Assembly: GCA_036274895.1 (NCBI GenBank)
Contig: DASUEU010000085.1
Coordinates: 189,920-253,919 of the forward strand
Origin: CALMKX01 sp036274895
GTDB taxonomy: Bacteria; Acidobacteriota; Thermoanaerobaculia; Multivoradales; SZUA-115
Reading direction: 5' to 3'
DNA: 64,000 nucleotides
Part shown: positions 16,693 to 25,051 of the stretch, in pieces
How positions within the stretch are numbered: position 1 is the stretch's first letter
Layout of the letters: each line of letters opens with the position of its first letter
Translations under genes and position numbers: made by a program
The notes under the pieces: generated by a model
The model's database searches: none
Told to the model about the DNA's origin: nothing
What the model saw: only the letters and a program-made list of their open reading frames with translations

Positions 16693-18059
16693 CCTCCCGC
16701 CTCCTCGGAGGAACGGAACGCCCAGGCCAGGAAGAGCAGCGAGGGGAAGCCGGTCAAGGCGATGCGGAGCTGGAAGAAGGTCAGGGCCATCACCGCCAGG
16801 GTAGCGAGGCCGGCCGCGGCCAGGGCGAAGTCGGCGCGGCGATCCCGGCTCGCCGCGGCGCCGGCACGCTGGCGGCGCAGGGTGCCCCCGAGCACCCACA
16901 GGCCCCAGCCGAGGGCGGCGAGCCCCAGCAACCCGCCCTCCGCGGCCACCTCCAGGTACTCGTTGTGGGCGTTGGCGAAGACCGGCGTCTCCTGGGAGCG
17001 GAAGAACTCCACCCCCTCGTCCACCAGGGCCAGGCGGGCGTCGCCGAAGCGGGCCCGGTAGGCCCCGAAGCCGACCCCGCCGACGGGGGCCTGCTCGAAC
17101 ATCCAGATCGCCGCGCGCCAGCCGTCGAGGCGGCCGGTCAGCAGGCGGTTGACGTTGCCCGAGGTCAGGTCTCCCCACTTCTCCACCACGCGCTCCCGCA
17201 GGGGAGCGACGGCGAGCAGGGCAACCAGCGCCAGGAGCGCGCCGCCGCCGGCGATGGCCAGCGCCCGGCGCTGCGGCAGCAGCAGGGCCCAGAGCACCAC
17301 CGTGCCGACGCCGAGGCCGGCCACGGCGGTCAAGCTCTGGGTGGTGACGATGGCGATGGCGGACAGCACGAGCGTGCCGGCGGCGATCCAGGCCGCGGGT
17401 CGCCGGAGCCCGTCCCGCCCCAGACGGGCCAGCTGCGCCTGGGCCAGCAGGCAGGGCAGCACCAGAAAGGAGCCGAGGTCGCCGGGATTGCCGGCGAAGC
17501 CGGTGACCCCGAGACGATGGGTCTCCTCCCCCTGGGCGAACTTCAAGGGCTCCCAGATGTCGAGGTATTGAGACACCGCCACCACCGAGAGCACCAGGGC
17601 GGGCCAGAAGGTCAGCTCGAGCAGACGGCGCAGGCGTTCGGAGTCGAGAGCCAGGCTCCAGGCCACCAGGCAGGAGGCACCGACCAGGAGGTCGATCAGG
17701 CCCTCGCCGACGTAGGCACGGTGGCGAGTCCAGAGCCAGCTCAGGGCAGCCACGGCCACGAAAGGCAGGACCGCCCGCACGGCCGCACGGCGCCACAGGC
17801 CGGGCAGGTCCCAGCGCTCGGCGAGGCCGCGGCCGAAAGAGAGGGCGCAGAGGGAGGCGGCGCCGAGGATGCCGGCGAGCAACAGCTTGGGGAGACGGAA
17901 GGGGTCCTTGGCGTCCGACCACATCGCGAGCGGGGTGATGAGGATCAGGAGGGCCACCAGGCCGAAAGCGATGCGCTCGGCCCAGGGCGTGCGGGGCGGA
18001 GCAGGATCGCCCAGGCTGGGTGCAGCGGACCTGGGCGCGGTACGGCTCTTCTTCCTCAT
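16689..18059 (-). CDS. O-antigen ligase/polymerase-family membrane protein
   Basis: 456 residues with about ten or more TM helices and a large periplasmic loop near the C-terminus containing GVGFGAYRARFGDARL, ETPVFANAHNEYLEVAAEGGLLG. The pattern HNEYLE...GGLLG is characteristic of the Wzy_C/WaaL superfamily, which joins or ligates polysaccharide repeat units on the periplasmic side. The start is ATG 18059 (MRKKSR). It is followed by the overlapping TPR gene and preceded by the nucleotidyltransferase-fold gene 29 bp upstream, forming one minus-strand operon. Confidence 0.88.
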   Translation of the reverse strand: MRKKSRTAPRSAAPSLGDPAPPRTPWAERIAFGLVALLILITPLAMWSDAKDPFRLPKLLLAGILGAASLCALSFGRGLAERWDLPGLWRRAAVRAVLPFVAVAALSWLWTRHRAYVGEGLIDLLVGASCLVAWSLALDSERLRRLLELTFWPALVLSVVAVSQYLDIWEPLKFAQGEETHRLGVTGFAGNPGDLGSFLVLPCLLAQAQLARLGRDGLRRPAAWIAAGTLVLSAIAIVTTQSLTAVAGLGVGTVVLWALLLPQRRALAIAGGGALLALVALLAVAPLRERVVEKWGDLTSGNVNRLLTGRLDGWRAAIWMFEQAPVGGVGFGAYRARFGDARLALVDEGVEFFRSQETPVFANAHNEYLEVAAEGGLLGLAALGWGLWVLGGTLRRQRAGAAASRDRRADFALAAAGLATLAVMALTFFQLRIALTGFPSLLFLAWAFRSSEEAGG

Positions 18060-18088
18060 CGGGGTGGGCTCGGGGAGGCGAGACTCTA

Positions 18089-19303
18089 TCAGCTGCCTCG
18101 GTCGCGACGGCGCAGGCGCCACCGGCTGCGGGCGTAGAGGGCAGCTCTGGCAGCGAGGTCGAAGGGGCGCACCAGCCGCCGGCCGAAGCGGCCCAGGGTG
18201 CCGCCGCGGGTGCCGTAGATCTGCTCCAGCTCGGTCGCGGACGGGAAGACCGCCCGGCCCAGGGTGACCGCCAGCCCGGCGAGCCGGCCGCGATCGGTGA
18301 GCGGGCGGCCGAGATCCCGGAAACGCAGCGACGGCCCGTACTCGGGGTCGAGGACACCGGCCAGGCCGTGGTGCAGCAGGGAGGCCTCCACCGACTCCCC
18401 GGGCGACTCGCCGAGGGGGCTGAGATCCCCCGCCGCCAGCCGCCGCACCAGCCGCGCCGCCCCCTCGACCTCGATCGCCGGCAGGGCGCCCCGGGTGTGC
18501 TGGACCAGCTCGGCCAAGGGCCCGGTGCGCTCCGGGAAGCCGAGGTCGGCGAGATCGCCGATCCAGCGCAGGGCCGGGTAGGCCTGGGGGGCCCAGCCGT
18601 GCTGGGCGAGGGCGTGGACCAGCAGGTGGGCCGCCAGGACCGGCGGCGCCGGCACGAAGCTCGCGCCTTCGAAACCCGCCACCGGCTCGAGCTGGCCGGC
18701 GGCGGCGAGATCCGCCACTTCCGCGGAGGCCCGGCGCCGGCCGAGGTGGACGCCTAAGAGCCGGGTGTGGACCTCGAGCGCCATGCCTGCGGCGGAGAAG
18801 AGCGGTGGCAAGTGGTGCTCGTAGCCCGAGCCGGGCCCGGCCCGGAATCCCCAATCTTCCAAGCTCTCGACAAAGGCCACCGCGCTCGCGGCCGGCACCA
18901 GCACGTCGAGGTCGGAGGCGAGGCGGCTGCCGTCCTCGAGGCGCCCGGCGAGCCTCAGGGCCATGGACTTCAGGAAAACCACCGTCACACCGGCTGCCGC
19001 GCCCGCCCGCGCCACCTCCCGCGCCAGAGCCAGCCAGCCCAGCTCCACCGCCGCTGCCCCCAGCCGATCCCGCCGCATCGCGGTGGCGACCTCGGCGTCC
19101 AGCTCGGCCTCCAGCCGCTCGGCGCCCGTGCGGGCGGCGATCCGTGCTGAGAGGTCGAGGCGCCGGGCGAGCTCGAGGGCCGCCCCGGGGTCCCCCGGAC
19201 CCGCCGGGGTCGCCGCGAGGGGGCCCCAGGCCCGGGCGAGCACCCAGGCCAGCGGCGCCGACTCCGGCGTCCGGGGCGGGCGAAAACGCAGGCCACGCAC
19301 CAT
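18089..19303 (-). CDS. Nucleotidyltransferase-fold protein (NTP_transf_5-like)
   Basis: 404 residues from ATG 19303. A longer frame reaches back across the divergent gene and is rejected. The centre has VVFLKSMALRL...SRLASDLDVLVP, where K and the DLDVLV acidic pair match the uncharacterised nucleotidyltransferase family common in polysaccharide and exosortase loci. Around it are helical segments and motifs such as LEVHTRLLG and LLVHALAQHGW. The true substrate of this family is not established. It is first in the minus-strand operon with the ligase and TPR genes and diverges from the 19365 gene across 61 bp. Confidence 0.75.
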   Translation of the reverse strand: MVRGLRFRPPRTPESAPLAWVLARAWGPLAATPAGPGDPGAALELARRLDLSARIAARTGAERLEAELDAEVATAMRRDRLGAAAVELGWLALAREVARAGAAAGVTVVFLKSMALRLAGRLEDGSRLASDLDVLVPAASAVAFVESLEDWGFRAGPGSGYEHHLPPLFSAAGMALEVHTRLLGVHLGRRRASAEVADLAAAGQLEPVAGFEGASFVPAPPVLAAHLLVHALAQHGWAPQAYPALRWIGDLADLGFPERTGPLAELVQHTRGALPAIEVEGAARLVRRLAAGDLSPLGESPGESVEASLLHHGLAGVLDPEYGPSLRFRDLGRPLTDRGRLAGLAVTLGRAVFPSATELEQIYGTRGGTLGRFGRRLVRPFDLAARAALYARSRWRLRRRDRGS

Positions 19304-19364
19304 CCCGGCAGGATACTCCAGGCCCGGCCAGCCGCTCGGCACTGCTATCCTGGCACCCTCTCCC

Positions 19365-20912
19365 ATGAGCCCGCGCACCCGTCTCGCCCTGGTGGTCCTC
19401 GCCCTCGGCCTCGCGGTCACCTCGGCCCTGATGTTCACGAGGTTTCGCGCCGAGCGACTCCAGGCCACCGAGCACGCCCGCACCCTCCTCGGCGCCGGTG
19501 ACCGCGAGGGCGCGCGCCTGATGCGCTCGGGAGATCCGCTCCTGCTGGGACGTGACCTCGCCCGCCTGCTGCTCGCCCGCAGCGTGCGCGAGCGATCGGC
19601 CGGCCAGCGCTCCGGGCTGCAGCGCCAGCGGGCGGAGGTCGCGCTCGAGGCCGCCAGCGCTGCCCGCCAGCGGGCTCCCGCGAACTGGGAAGCGGCGATG
19701 CTCGAAGGCGCGGCCGTCTATCTCGGGCGCTCGCTCGCTCGCGACAGCCGCTTGTTGACCGAGCCCCAGGCCTGGGAGAAGCCCCTGGCCGGCGCCCTCA
19801 CCCTCGCGCCCGCCCGGCGCGACCCGGAGCGCTTCCTCGCCATGGCCTACCTTGAGCTGTGGGCCTTCCTGCCGGCGGGCAAGAAGGCCGAGGCCCGCCG
19901 GCTGGTGGCCGCGGCGCTCGAGGACCCCACCTCCTTCGACCAGGTGATCCAGCCCTGGCTGGCGATCGAGCCGAACCTCGACAACGCCCTGGCGCCCATG
20001 CCGGACGATCCCGGCGCCTGGGCCAAGCTCTTCCAGCTCTTCGGCCTGAAGGGGGACTGGCGCGCCTGGTGCCGGGTGGAGCAGGGCCGGACCGCGGCCC
20101 TCGAGCGCCGCCTCGCCTCACGCATCGCGCAAGCCGAGGGCAAGGGGGCCGCGGCGCGGACGCCGCTGCTCGGCGTGCTCACCGAGCTGCCGGTGGACGG
20201 CCGCTTCGCGCCCCTCTTCGCCCGGGCCATGGCGGCGCTGCCTCCCGGCCCGGTGGGGCCGGACACCACGGCCGTGCTCGAGCGCTGGGCGCGGTGGGGG
20301 TTCGACCTCGAGCTCGCCGGCCGTTCCTCTCTGCCGCCGGAGACCTTCGAGCGCCTCGCCTTCGCCCTCCAGTCGGCGCCAGAGCCCCTCGGCGCCCTGG
20401 CCCACCTGGGCGCCGACGACCTGCCGGCAGCGGAGCTCGCCGAGCGGCGCAGCCAGCGGCCACAACCCCGAGCTTGGGCTCCCTACTGGCTGCTCAAGGC
20501 CCGGCGCCTCGCCGAGCGGGGAGACCGCGCCGCCGCCCGGGAGGCCCTGCTCGCCGCCGAGGCGGATCCCGCGCTCGCCCCCCTCGTGGCCGGCATGGCC
20601 GCCCGGCTGGGCTTCCCGTCCCTCCCGGCGGCCCCGGCTCCGGGCTGGCGGCTCCAGGAAGGGCGCTTCCTCACCCGGGTGGCCACCGGCCCTGGCGCGC
20701 CCGGCCTGCGCATCAGACTCGACCGCGTGCCTCAGGAGGGCGCCGCCGTCGAGCTGGTCCTCGACGGCAGCCGCGCGGCCCTGGCCGCCATCCAGCCCGG
20801 ACAGAGCGAGCTGCTCCTGCCACAATCCCTCGAGCCGGGCCTCCACCAGCTCGAGCTGCGCACGCTGGCGTCGGTGTCGGGAGCACTGGTGGTGCCGGGG
20901 ACCCCACCATGA
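19365..20912 (+). CDS. Membrane-anchored helical-repeat protein of unknown function
   Basis: 515 residues. It starts at ATG 19365; the longer frame overlaps the divergent gene. Residues about 7-25 form a single N-terminal TM helix. The remainder is Ala/Leu/Arg-rich and looks like a long chain of TPR/SEL1-type helical pairs (ANWEAAMLEGAAVYLGRSLA, DPERFLAMAYLELWAF, APYWLLKARRLAERGDRAAAREALLAAEAD), ending in a beta-rich C-terminal region from about 415. No catalytic motif is seen. It overlaps the next gene by 4 nt (ATGA). Its place between two ligase/polymerase genes suggests an envelope-polysaccharide accessory role. Confidence 0.65.
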   Translation: MSPRTRLALVVLALGLAVTSALMFTRFRAERLQATEHARTLLGAGDREGARLMRSGDPLLLGRDLARLLLARSVRERSAGQRSGLQRQRAEVALEAASAARQRAPANWEAAMLEGAAVYLGRSLARDSRLLTEPQAWEKPLAGALTLAPARRDPERFLAMAYLELWAFLPAGKKAEARRLVAAALEDPTSFDQVIQPWLAIEPNLDNALAPMPDDPGAWAKLFQLFGLKGDWRAWCRVEQGRTAALERRLASRIAQAEGKGAAARTPLLGVLTELPVDGRFAPLFARAMAALPPGPVGPDTTAVLERWARWGFDLELAGRSSLPPETFERLAFALQSAPEPLGALAHLGADDLPAAELAERRSQRPQPRAWAPYWLLKARRLAERGDRAAAREALLAAEADPALAPLVAGMAARLGFPSLPAAPAPGWRLQEGRFLTRVATGPGAPGLRIRLDRVPQEGAAVELVLDGSRAALAAIQPGQSELLLPQSLEPGLHQLELRTLASVSGALVVPGTPP

Positions 20913-21241
20913 GCGAGATCACCGAGCTGCCCTGCCCCCACTGCCGGGCGCCCCTGGCGCTCAAGAGCTCGGACTTCGACCCCTGGCACGAGGAGGCTAC
21001 GTCCTGCCCCGCCTGCGGCCGCTGGGCGCGGCTCCCCCGCCGCGCCCGGATGCTGGCCGTGCTCTCCCAGTACTTGGGCTGTGCTCTGGTGATGCTGACG
21101 ATCAAGCCCTTCGACCTCTTCGAGCCCGAAACCCCCCTCGGATTCGCCGTCACCATCGCGACCTTCCTCGCCATCGCCTGGATGGTCGGGACGGTCGGCT
21201 ACGTGGTGTGCCGGCGGCTGACGCGGGGGTTAGTGCGGTAG
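20909..21241 (+). CDS. Small zinc-ribbon membrane protein
   Basis: 110 residues. It begins with a four-Cys zinc-ribbon pattern (CPHC...CPAC) in residues 9-37, followed by two TM helices (about 49-70 and 77-101) and a basic tail. ATG 20909 overlaps the previous stop. The ribbon should face the cytoplasm. Function is unknown. It is translationally coupled to the helical-repeat protein, so the two may work together. Confidence 0.7.
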   Translation: MSEITELPCPHCRAPLALKSSDFDPWHEEATSCPACGRWARLPRRARMLAVLSQYLGCALVMLTIKPFDLFEPETPLGFAVTIATFLAIAWMVGTVGYVVCRRLTRGLVR

Positions 21242-21277
21242 GCGAAGCTGGGTTACGGCGCGAGCGGCTGACACACA
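21242..21277. repeat. Half copy of the REP-like CTGGGTTA repeat
   Basis: AAGCTGGGTTACGGCGCG followed by AGCGGCTGA resembles the left arm and centre of the 12983-13013 palindrome, but the right TAACCCAG arm has decayed. It lies in the short convergent gap between the zinc-ribbon gene and the second ligase gene. Confidence 0.5.
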
Positions 21278-22651
21278 CTACCCGCCGGTGCGCGAGGTGG
21301 CCTCCCCGGTCCCCCGCCCCCGCGGCACCCCCAGCCCCAGGCCCACCACCGCCGCCAGCGCCAGGGCGTTGGCGGGCATGGTGAGGCCGAAGTCGAAGAC
21401 CTCGTGGACGGCCACGGCGGCGAGGGCTCCCAGGGCGGCCAGGGCCGTGGCTCGGTCCTCGGAGCGCCGGCCGTGCTTCCAGGTCTCGCTCAGCCGGTAG
21501 CTGGCTAGGGCCACCGCCGAAAGCAGCAGGGCGAAGCCCACCAGCCCGAGTGTCACCAGGGCTTCCAGCCAGTCGTTGTGGGCGTGCCACCACAGGCCCG
21601 GCGTCGCCGCCGGCTGCACCAGCGGGAAGACGTCCCGGAACGAGCCGAGGCCGGTGCCGAGGAAGGGGAAGCGGGCAACCAGCTCGAGGCTGGCCGTCCA
21701 CACCGTCAGCCGGTCCACGCCCCCGGCGGCGCCGCTGGCGCCCAGCCAACGACCCAGCACACCCTCTCCCCCGAGCGTCGAGAAGGCCAGGGCTCCCGCC
21801 CCGGCGAGGGCTCCACCTGCCGCCAGCCCGTACCGCCAGGAGAGACCCCGGCGCAACATCAGCAGGGCGGCCTGCAACGTCGTGCCGAGAGCCCAGGCCA
21901 CCAGCCCCCCGCGCGAGCCGGTGGCGGCGAGGCCGGCGAAGAGCACCAGCCACACCAGCGCGGGCACGGAGACCAGCAGGATGCGCTCCTCGAGCCTGCC
22001 GGCATCGCGCGAGCGGCGCAGCGCCCACCACAGCCAGGCGAACGCACCCGCCAGCGGGATCAACAGCCAGGTGGCGAGGTGGTTGGGGTTGACGAAGGTG
22101 CCGCGCAGGCGGGTCAGGTCCGTCGCCACCGGCACACCCCAGATGGTCGGTGAGCGCTCCAGCCAGGCACGGGCACCCACCAGCACCTCGCCCACGCTCA
22201 CCAGCCCGATCGCCCCCCAAACCGCCCGTCGCAGCGAGCGCTCCCGGCCGAGGGCGGCCGAAGCCACCAGCAGCGCGGCGGCGGCCAGCACGGCCAGAGC
22301 CGACCATACCGACAGCCAGGGCGAGAAGGAGAGCGGCAGGGTGGCCGGCGGCTCGCCCGCCCGGGCCGCCAGCTCGAGCCGGGCCGGGGCGAGGGCATGG
22401 AGGGCGCGCGGCAGGGGCACGGCCTGAAGCAGGCCCCAACCGGCCACCAGGGCCAGGGCGAAGGCGGGGCCCCGGGCCTTGCGCCACGAGTCCTCCTCGA
22501 CCGGCTTGGCGAGGGCGAGGGCGAAGAGCAGGAAGGCCCCGACCAGCAGGCCGGCCTCCGCGGCGGGCAGCACGCCGCCGAAGGGCAACGGCGCGGCGAA
22601 CACCAGCAGCGCGAGCCCGGCAGCGAGGGCGAGCCGGCCTTCAGCGACCAT
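21278..22651 (-). CDS. Second O-antigen ligase/polymerase-family membrane protein
   Basis: 457 residues and about 12 TM helices. The Wzy_C signature is clear: RLRGTFVNPNHLATWLLIP early, then FPFLGTGLGSFRDVFPLVQ and WWHAHNDWLEALVTLGLVGFAL in the large periplasmic loop. HNDWLE and G-L-V-G correspond to the conserved His/Asn/Glu region. The start is ATG 22651; an alternative 16 codons earlier would overlap the divergent barrel gene. The 41-bp divergent gap must hold promoters for both directions. With the proteins at 16689 and 43245 it is one of three such enzymes in the window. Confidence 0.88.
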   Translation of the reverse strand: MVAEGRLALAAGLALLVFAAPLPFGGVLPAAEAGLLVGAFLLFALALAKPVEEDSWRKARGPAFALALVAGWGLLQAVPLPRALHALAPARLELAARAGEPPATLPLSFSPWLSVWSALAVLAAAALLVASAALGRERSLRRAVWGAIGLVSVGEVLVGARAWLERSPTIWGVPVATDLTRLRGTFVNPNHLATWLLIPLAGAFAWLWWALRRSRDAGRLEERILLVSVPALVWLVLFAGLAATGSRGGLVAWALGTTLQAALLMLRRGLSWRYGLAAGGALAGAGALAFSTLGGEGVLGRWLGASGAAGGVDRLTVWTASLELVARFPFLGTGLGSFRDVFPLVQPAATPGLWWHAHNDWLEALVTLGLVGFALLLSAVALASYRLSETWKHGRRSEDRATALAALGALAAVAVHEVFDFGLTMPANALALAAVVGLGLGVPRGRGTGEATSRTGG

Positions 22652-22692
22652 GCGATGATGCGCCCTCGACCGCTTTGAGAGGGAGCCCGACG

Positions 22693-24018
22693 ATGGCAAC
22701 GATTGCCGCGCCGAAGCGAAGGAAGCAAGCCATGCCGGTTCGTCCCGGTCGTGTCCTCATCGCCCTGCTGATGCTGCTGCCGGTCACGGGAGGGGAGCTG
22801 GGGGCTCAGTTCGCGCAGTATACCCCCCCGGGAGGTGGCACCGGCGAGCCCGAGCACCGCAAGGACAGCCTCAACCTGGCGGTGGACGACGCTCGCTTCC
22901 GTCTGGGCCCCCTGCGGGTCGAACCCTGGGTGGGCATCCGCGACCTCGGCTTCAGCGACCAGCCGGAAGAGGAGGGCCAGCCGGAGGAAGGCGGCCAGCT
23001 GGTCGGCAGCGCCGGTGCCGGCTTGCGGTTCTTCGTGCCCTTCTCCCGCAAGGTCACTCTCGCGGCTCACGCCCTGCCCGAGTACTCCTGGGCCGAAGAC
23101 AGCGAGCGCTCGCGGCTCAACGGGCGCTACGGCGTCGGCCTGTTCTGCTTCTGGAACCGGCTCACCGTCGAAGCCCTGGCCTCGCGGGTCGAGAGGCTCG
23201 ACTTCCTGACCTCGGAGGTGCTTGAGCGGACCAACTCCCGCCAGGACCGCCTCGACCTCTCGGCCGAGCTGGAGCTGCGGGGCTCTCTGTTCCTCTTCGC
23301 CTCGGCCAGGAGGCAGACCCTCGAAAGCCTCGACGACAGAGAGTCGACCGAGATCTTCGCCCGGGCCGACCGCGAGGAGACCCTGCTGTCGGCCGGCGTG
23401 CGCTATGCCACGCCCCGCGGCTGGCGCCTGGGCCTCGGCGTCGAGTCGAGCGAGGCGGACTTCCGGCTCGACGACCCCGGCGCAAGCCGCTCCAGCTCCG
23501 GTACGGCTCCCGTGGTCGAGGTGCTCTCGCCCGCGACCTCAGGCCTGGCCCTGACCCTCCAGCTCGCGTGGCGGTCCCTGGAGCCCGAGACCGGCTCGGC
23601 CTTCCTGCCCTACGACGGTCTGACCGGCCAGGGTCGCGTCGGGCTGGGCCAGGGGTTCAAGGTGCCGGTCCAGCTCTACGGCAGCCGCAGCCTGGTCTCT
23701 GCCTTGGTGCTGCCCTTCTCCTACCTGATCAACGACCGCGTGGGACTGTCGGCGAGCTTGCGCCTGGGTGACCGCATGTCTTTGCGCGGCTACGTCGAGA
23801 CGGGCAAGGACGACTACCAGGGCCGGGGTGAGGTCGAGCGAGAGGACGACCAAACCGGCTTCGGCCTGATCTTCCAGATCGGCCTGCCACGCTCGCTGAG
23901 CCTGACGGTCGGTGCCAGCCGCGAGCACTACGAGTCGTCCCTCCCCTCGCGAGACCGGACGGTCACCCAGGTGCAGGCCGCGATCACGCTCTCAGCGGGC
24001 ACCTCCTCCTGGTATTGA
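22693..24018 (+). CDS. Predicted outer-membrane beta-barrel protein in the export cluster
   Basis: 441 residues. ATG 22693 (GGGAG site) and ATG 22732 (AAGGAAG site 6 nt upstream) are both credible starts; the second gives a more compact signal peptide (VLIALLMLLPVTGGELGAQ). The mature protein has alternating short amphipathic strands throughout (LTVEALASRVERLDF, LSLTVGASREHYESS) and ends SSWY, consistent with a barrel of the outer-membrane type found beside Wza genes. Such proteins may form the polysaccharide pore. Homology cannot be shown by eye. It stands 152 bp before the export protein gene. Confidence 0.65.
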   Translation: MATIAAPKRRKQAMPVRPGRVLIALLMLLPVTGGELGAQFAQYTPPGGGTGEPEHRKDSLNLAVDDARFRLGPLRVEPWVGIRDLGFSDQPEEEGQPEEGGQLVGSAGAGLRFFVPFSRKVTLAAHALPEYSWAEDSERSRLNGRYGVGLFCFWNRLTVEALASRVERLDFLTSEVLERTNSRQDRLDLSAELELRGSLFLFASARRQTLESLDDRESTEIFARADREETLLSAGVRYATPRGWRLGLGVESSEADFRLDDPGASRSSSGTAPVVEVLSPATSGLALTLQLAWRSLEPETGSAFLPYDGLTGQGRVGLGQGFKVPVQLYGSRSLVSALVLPFSYLINDRVGLSASLRLGDRMSLRGYVETGKDDYQGRGEVEREDDQTGFGLIFQIGLPRSLSLTVGASREHYESSLPSRDRTVTQVQAAITLSAGTSSWY

Positions 24019-24170
24019 GACATCGCAGACTGCTATGCGAAAGGTGGGCGCCCGATGCTGTGTGTTGAAGCGAAGCCCCGGCCGGGGCGGCCCGAGATCG
24101 GCCCCCAGTGCTGGAGAGATTGCACAAGGATCTGGGCAGAGCCGCGACCAGCTGAGATAAACTCAACCAG

Positions 24171-25025
24171 ATGAGCTGCATAGACTCCGCGGCCAGGTGG
24201 CCCAGCCGGCTCCTGGCCCTGGCTCTACTCCTCGCTGCCGGTGCGGCGACCGGGGCGGAATCCAACTACAGAGTGGGCCCCCGAGACCTGCTGGAGATCC
24301 AGGTCGTACAGATCCCGGAGATCAACGTCGAGCGCCGGGTCTCCGACGAAGGCAAGGTCGACCTTCCGGTGGTGGGCGAGATCGAGGTCGAGGGCCTGAC
24401 CGAGGCTCAGATCCGCGCCAGCTTGAAGACCATCCTCGAGTCCCGCTACCTCCAGGCCGGCGCCGCCACGGTGTCGGTGCAGATCAAGGAGTTCCGGTCG
24501 CGGCCGATCTCGGTGATCGGCGCCGTGCAGAAACCCGGCCCTCTGGCCTTCCCCGGCCGTTGGACCCTGATCGAGGCCTTGACCGCCGCCGGCGGCCTGG
24601 CCACCGACCACGGCGACACCATCTACGTCCTGCGCCGCGCCGACAACGGCCTCTCCGACCAGCTGGCGATCCGCGTCGAGGATCTCCTGGTCAAGGGCGA
24701 CGGTCGGGTCAACGTGCCGATCTACGCCAACGACCTGATCAACGTCAAGGCCGCGGTATCGATCACCGTCTTCCTGGTCGGTGAGGTCAAAACCGCCGGC
24801 GCCGTCACCTTCAAGAGCAACGAGCGCATCACCTTCCTGACCGCCCTGGCCCGGGCCGGTGGCCTGACCGACCGGGCGGCGAAGAAGGTGGTCATCCGGC
24901 GGCGGCTCGAAGGCGGTATCGAGAGGGAGATCGAGGTCGACGCCCGGCGCATCCTGGCCGGCAAGGACCCGGACGTCGAGCTCAAGGAAGGCGACGTGAT
25001 CGTCGTCAAGGAGTCCTTCTTTTGA
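24171..25025 (+). CDS. Polysaccharide export protein, Wza/OtnA family (SLBB domains)
   Basis: 284 residues with a signal peptide (residues 1-28). It has no lipobox Cys, unlike E. coli Wza. The Poly_export domain begins at YRVGPRDLLEIQVVQIPE, with LPVVGEIEVEGLTEAQI. Two SLBB units follow (ISVIGAVQKPGPLAFPG... and VFLVGEVKTAGAVTF...), then the C-terminal strand LKEGDVIVVKESFF. Wza proteins form the periplasmic and outer-membrane channel for capsule or EPS and dock onto Wzc, which is encoded next. Its stop overlaps a TTG start frame of wzc. It is shorter than E. coli Wza (379), as is usual for synthase- or acidobacterial-type exporters. Confidence 0.93.
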   Translation: MSCIDSAARWPSRLLALALLLAAGAATGAESNYRVGPRDLLEIQVVQIPEINVERRVSDEGKVDLPVVGEIEVEGLTEAQIRASLKTILESRYLQAGAATVSVQIKEFRSRPISVIGAVQKPGPLAFPGRWTLIEALTAAGGLATDHGDTIYVLRRADNGLSDQLAIRVEDLLVKGDGRVNVPIYANDLINVKAAVSITVFLVGEVKTAGAVTFKSNERITFLTALARAGGLTDRAAKKVVIRRRLEGGIEREIEVDARRILAGKDPDVELKEGDVIVVKESFF

Positions 25026-25051
25026 GACCGGAAATTAAAGAAGGTGCCCCC

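Noticed and set aside
24019..24170. Promoter before the Wza-type gene (TTGCAC at 24120 and GATAA near 24156)
   Set aside because: The spacing is about 30 bp, too long for a sigma70 promoter, and no sigma54 pattern fits. The gap also has a GCCCCGGCCGGGGC palindrome but no gene.
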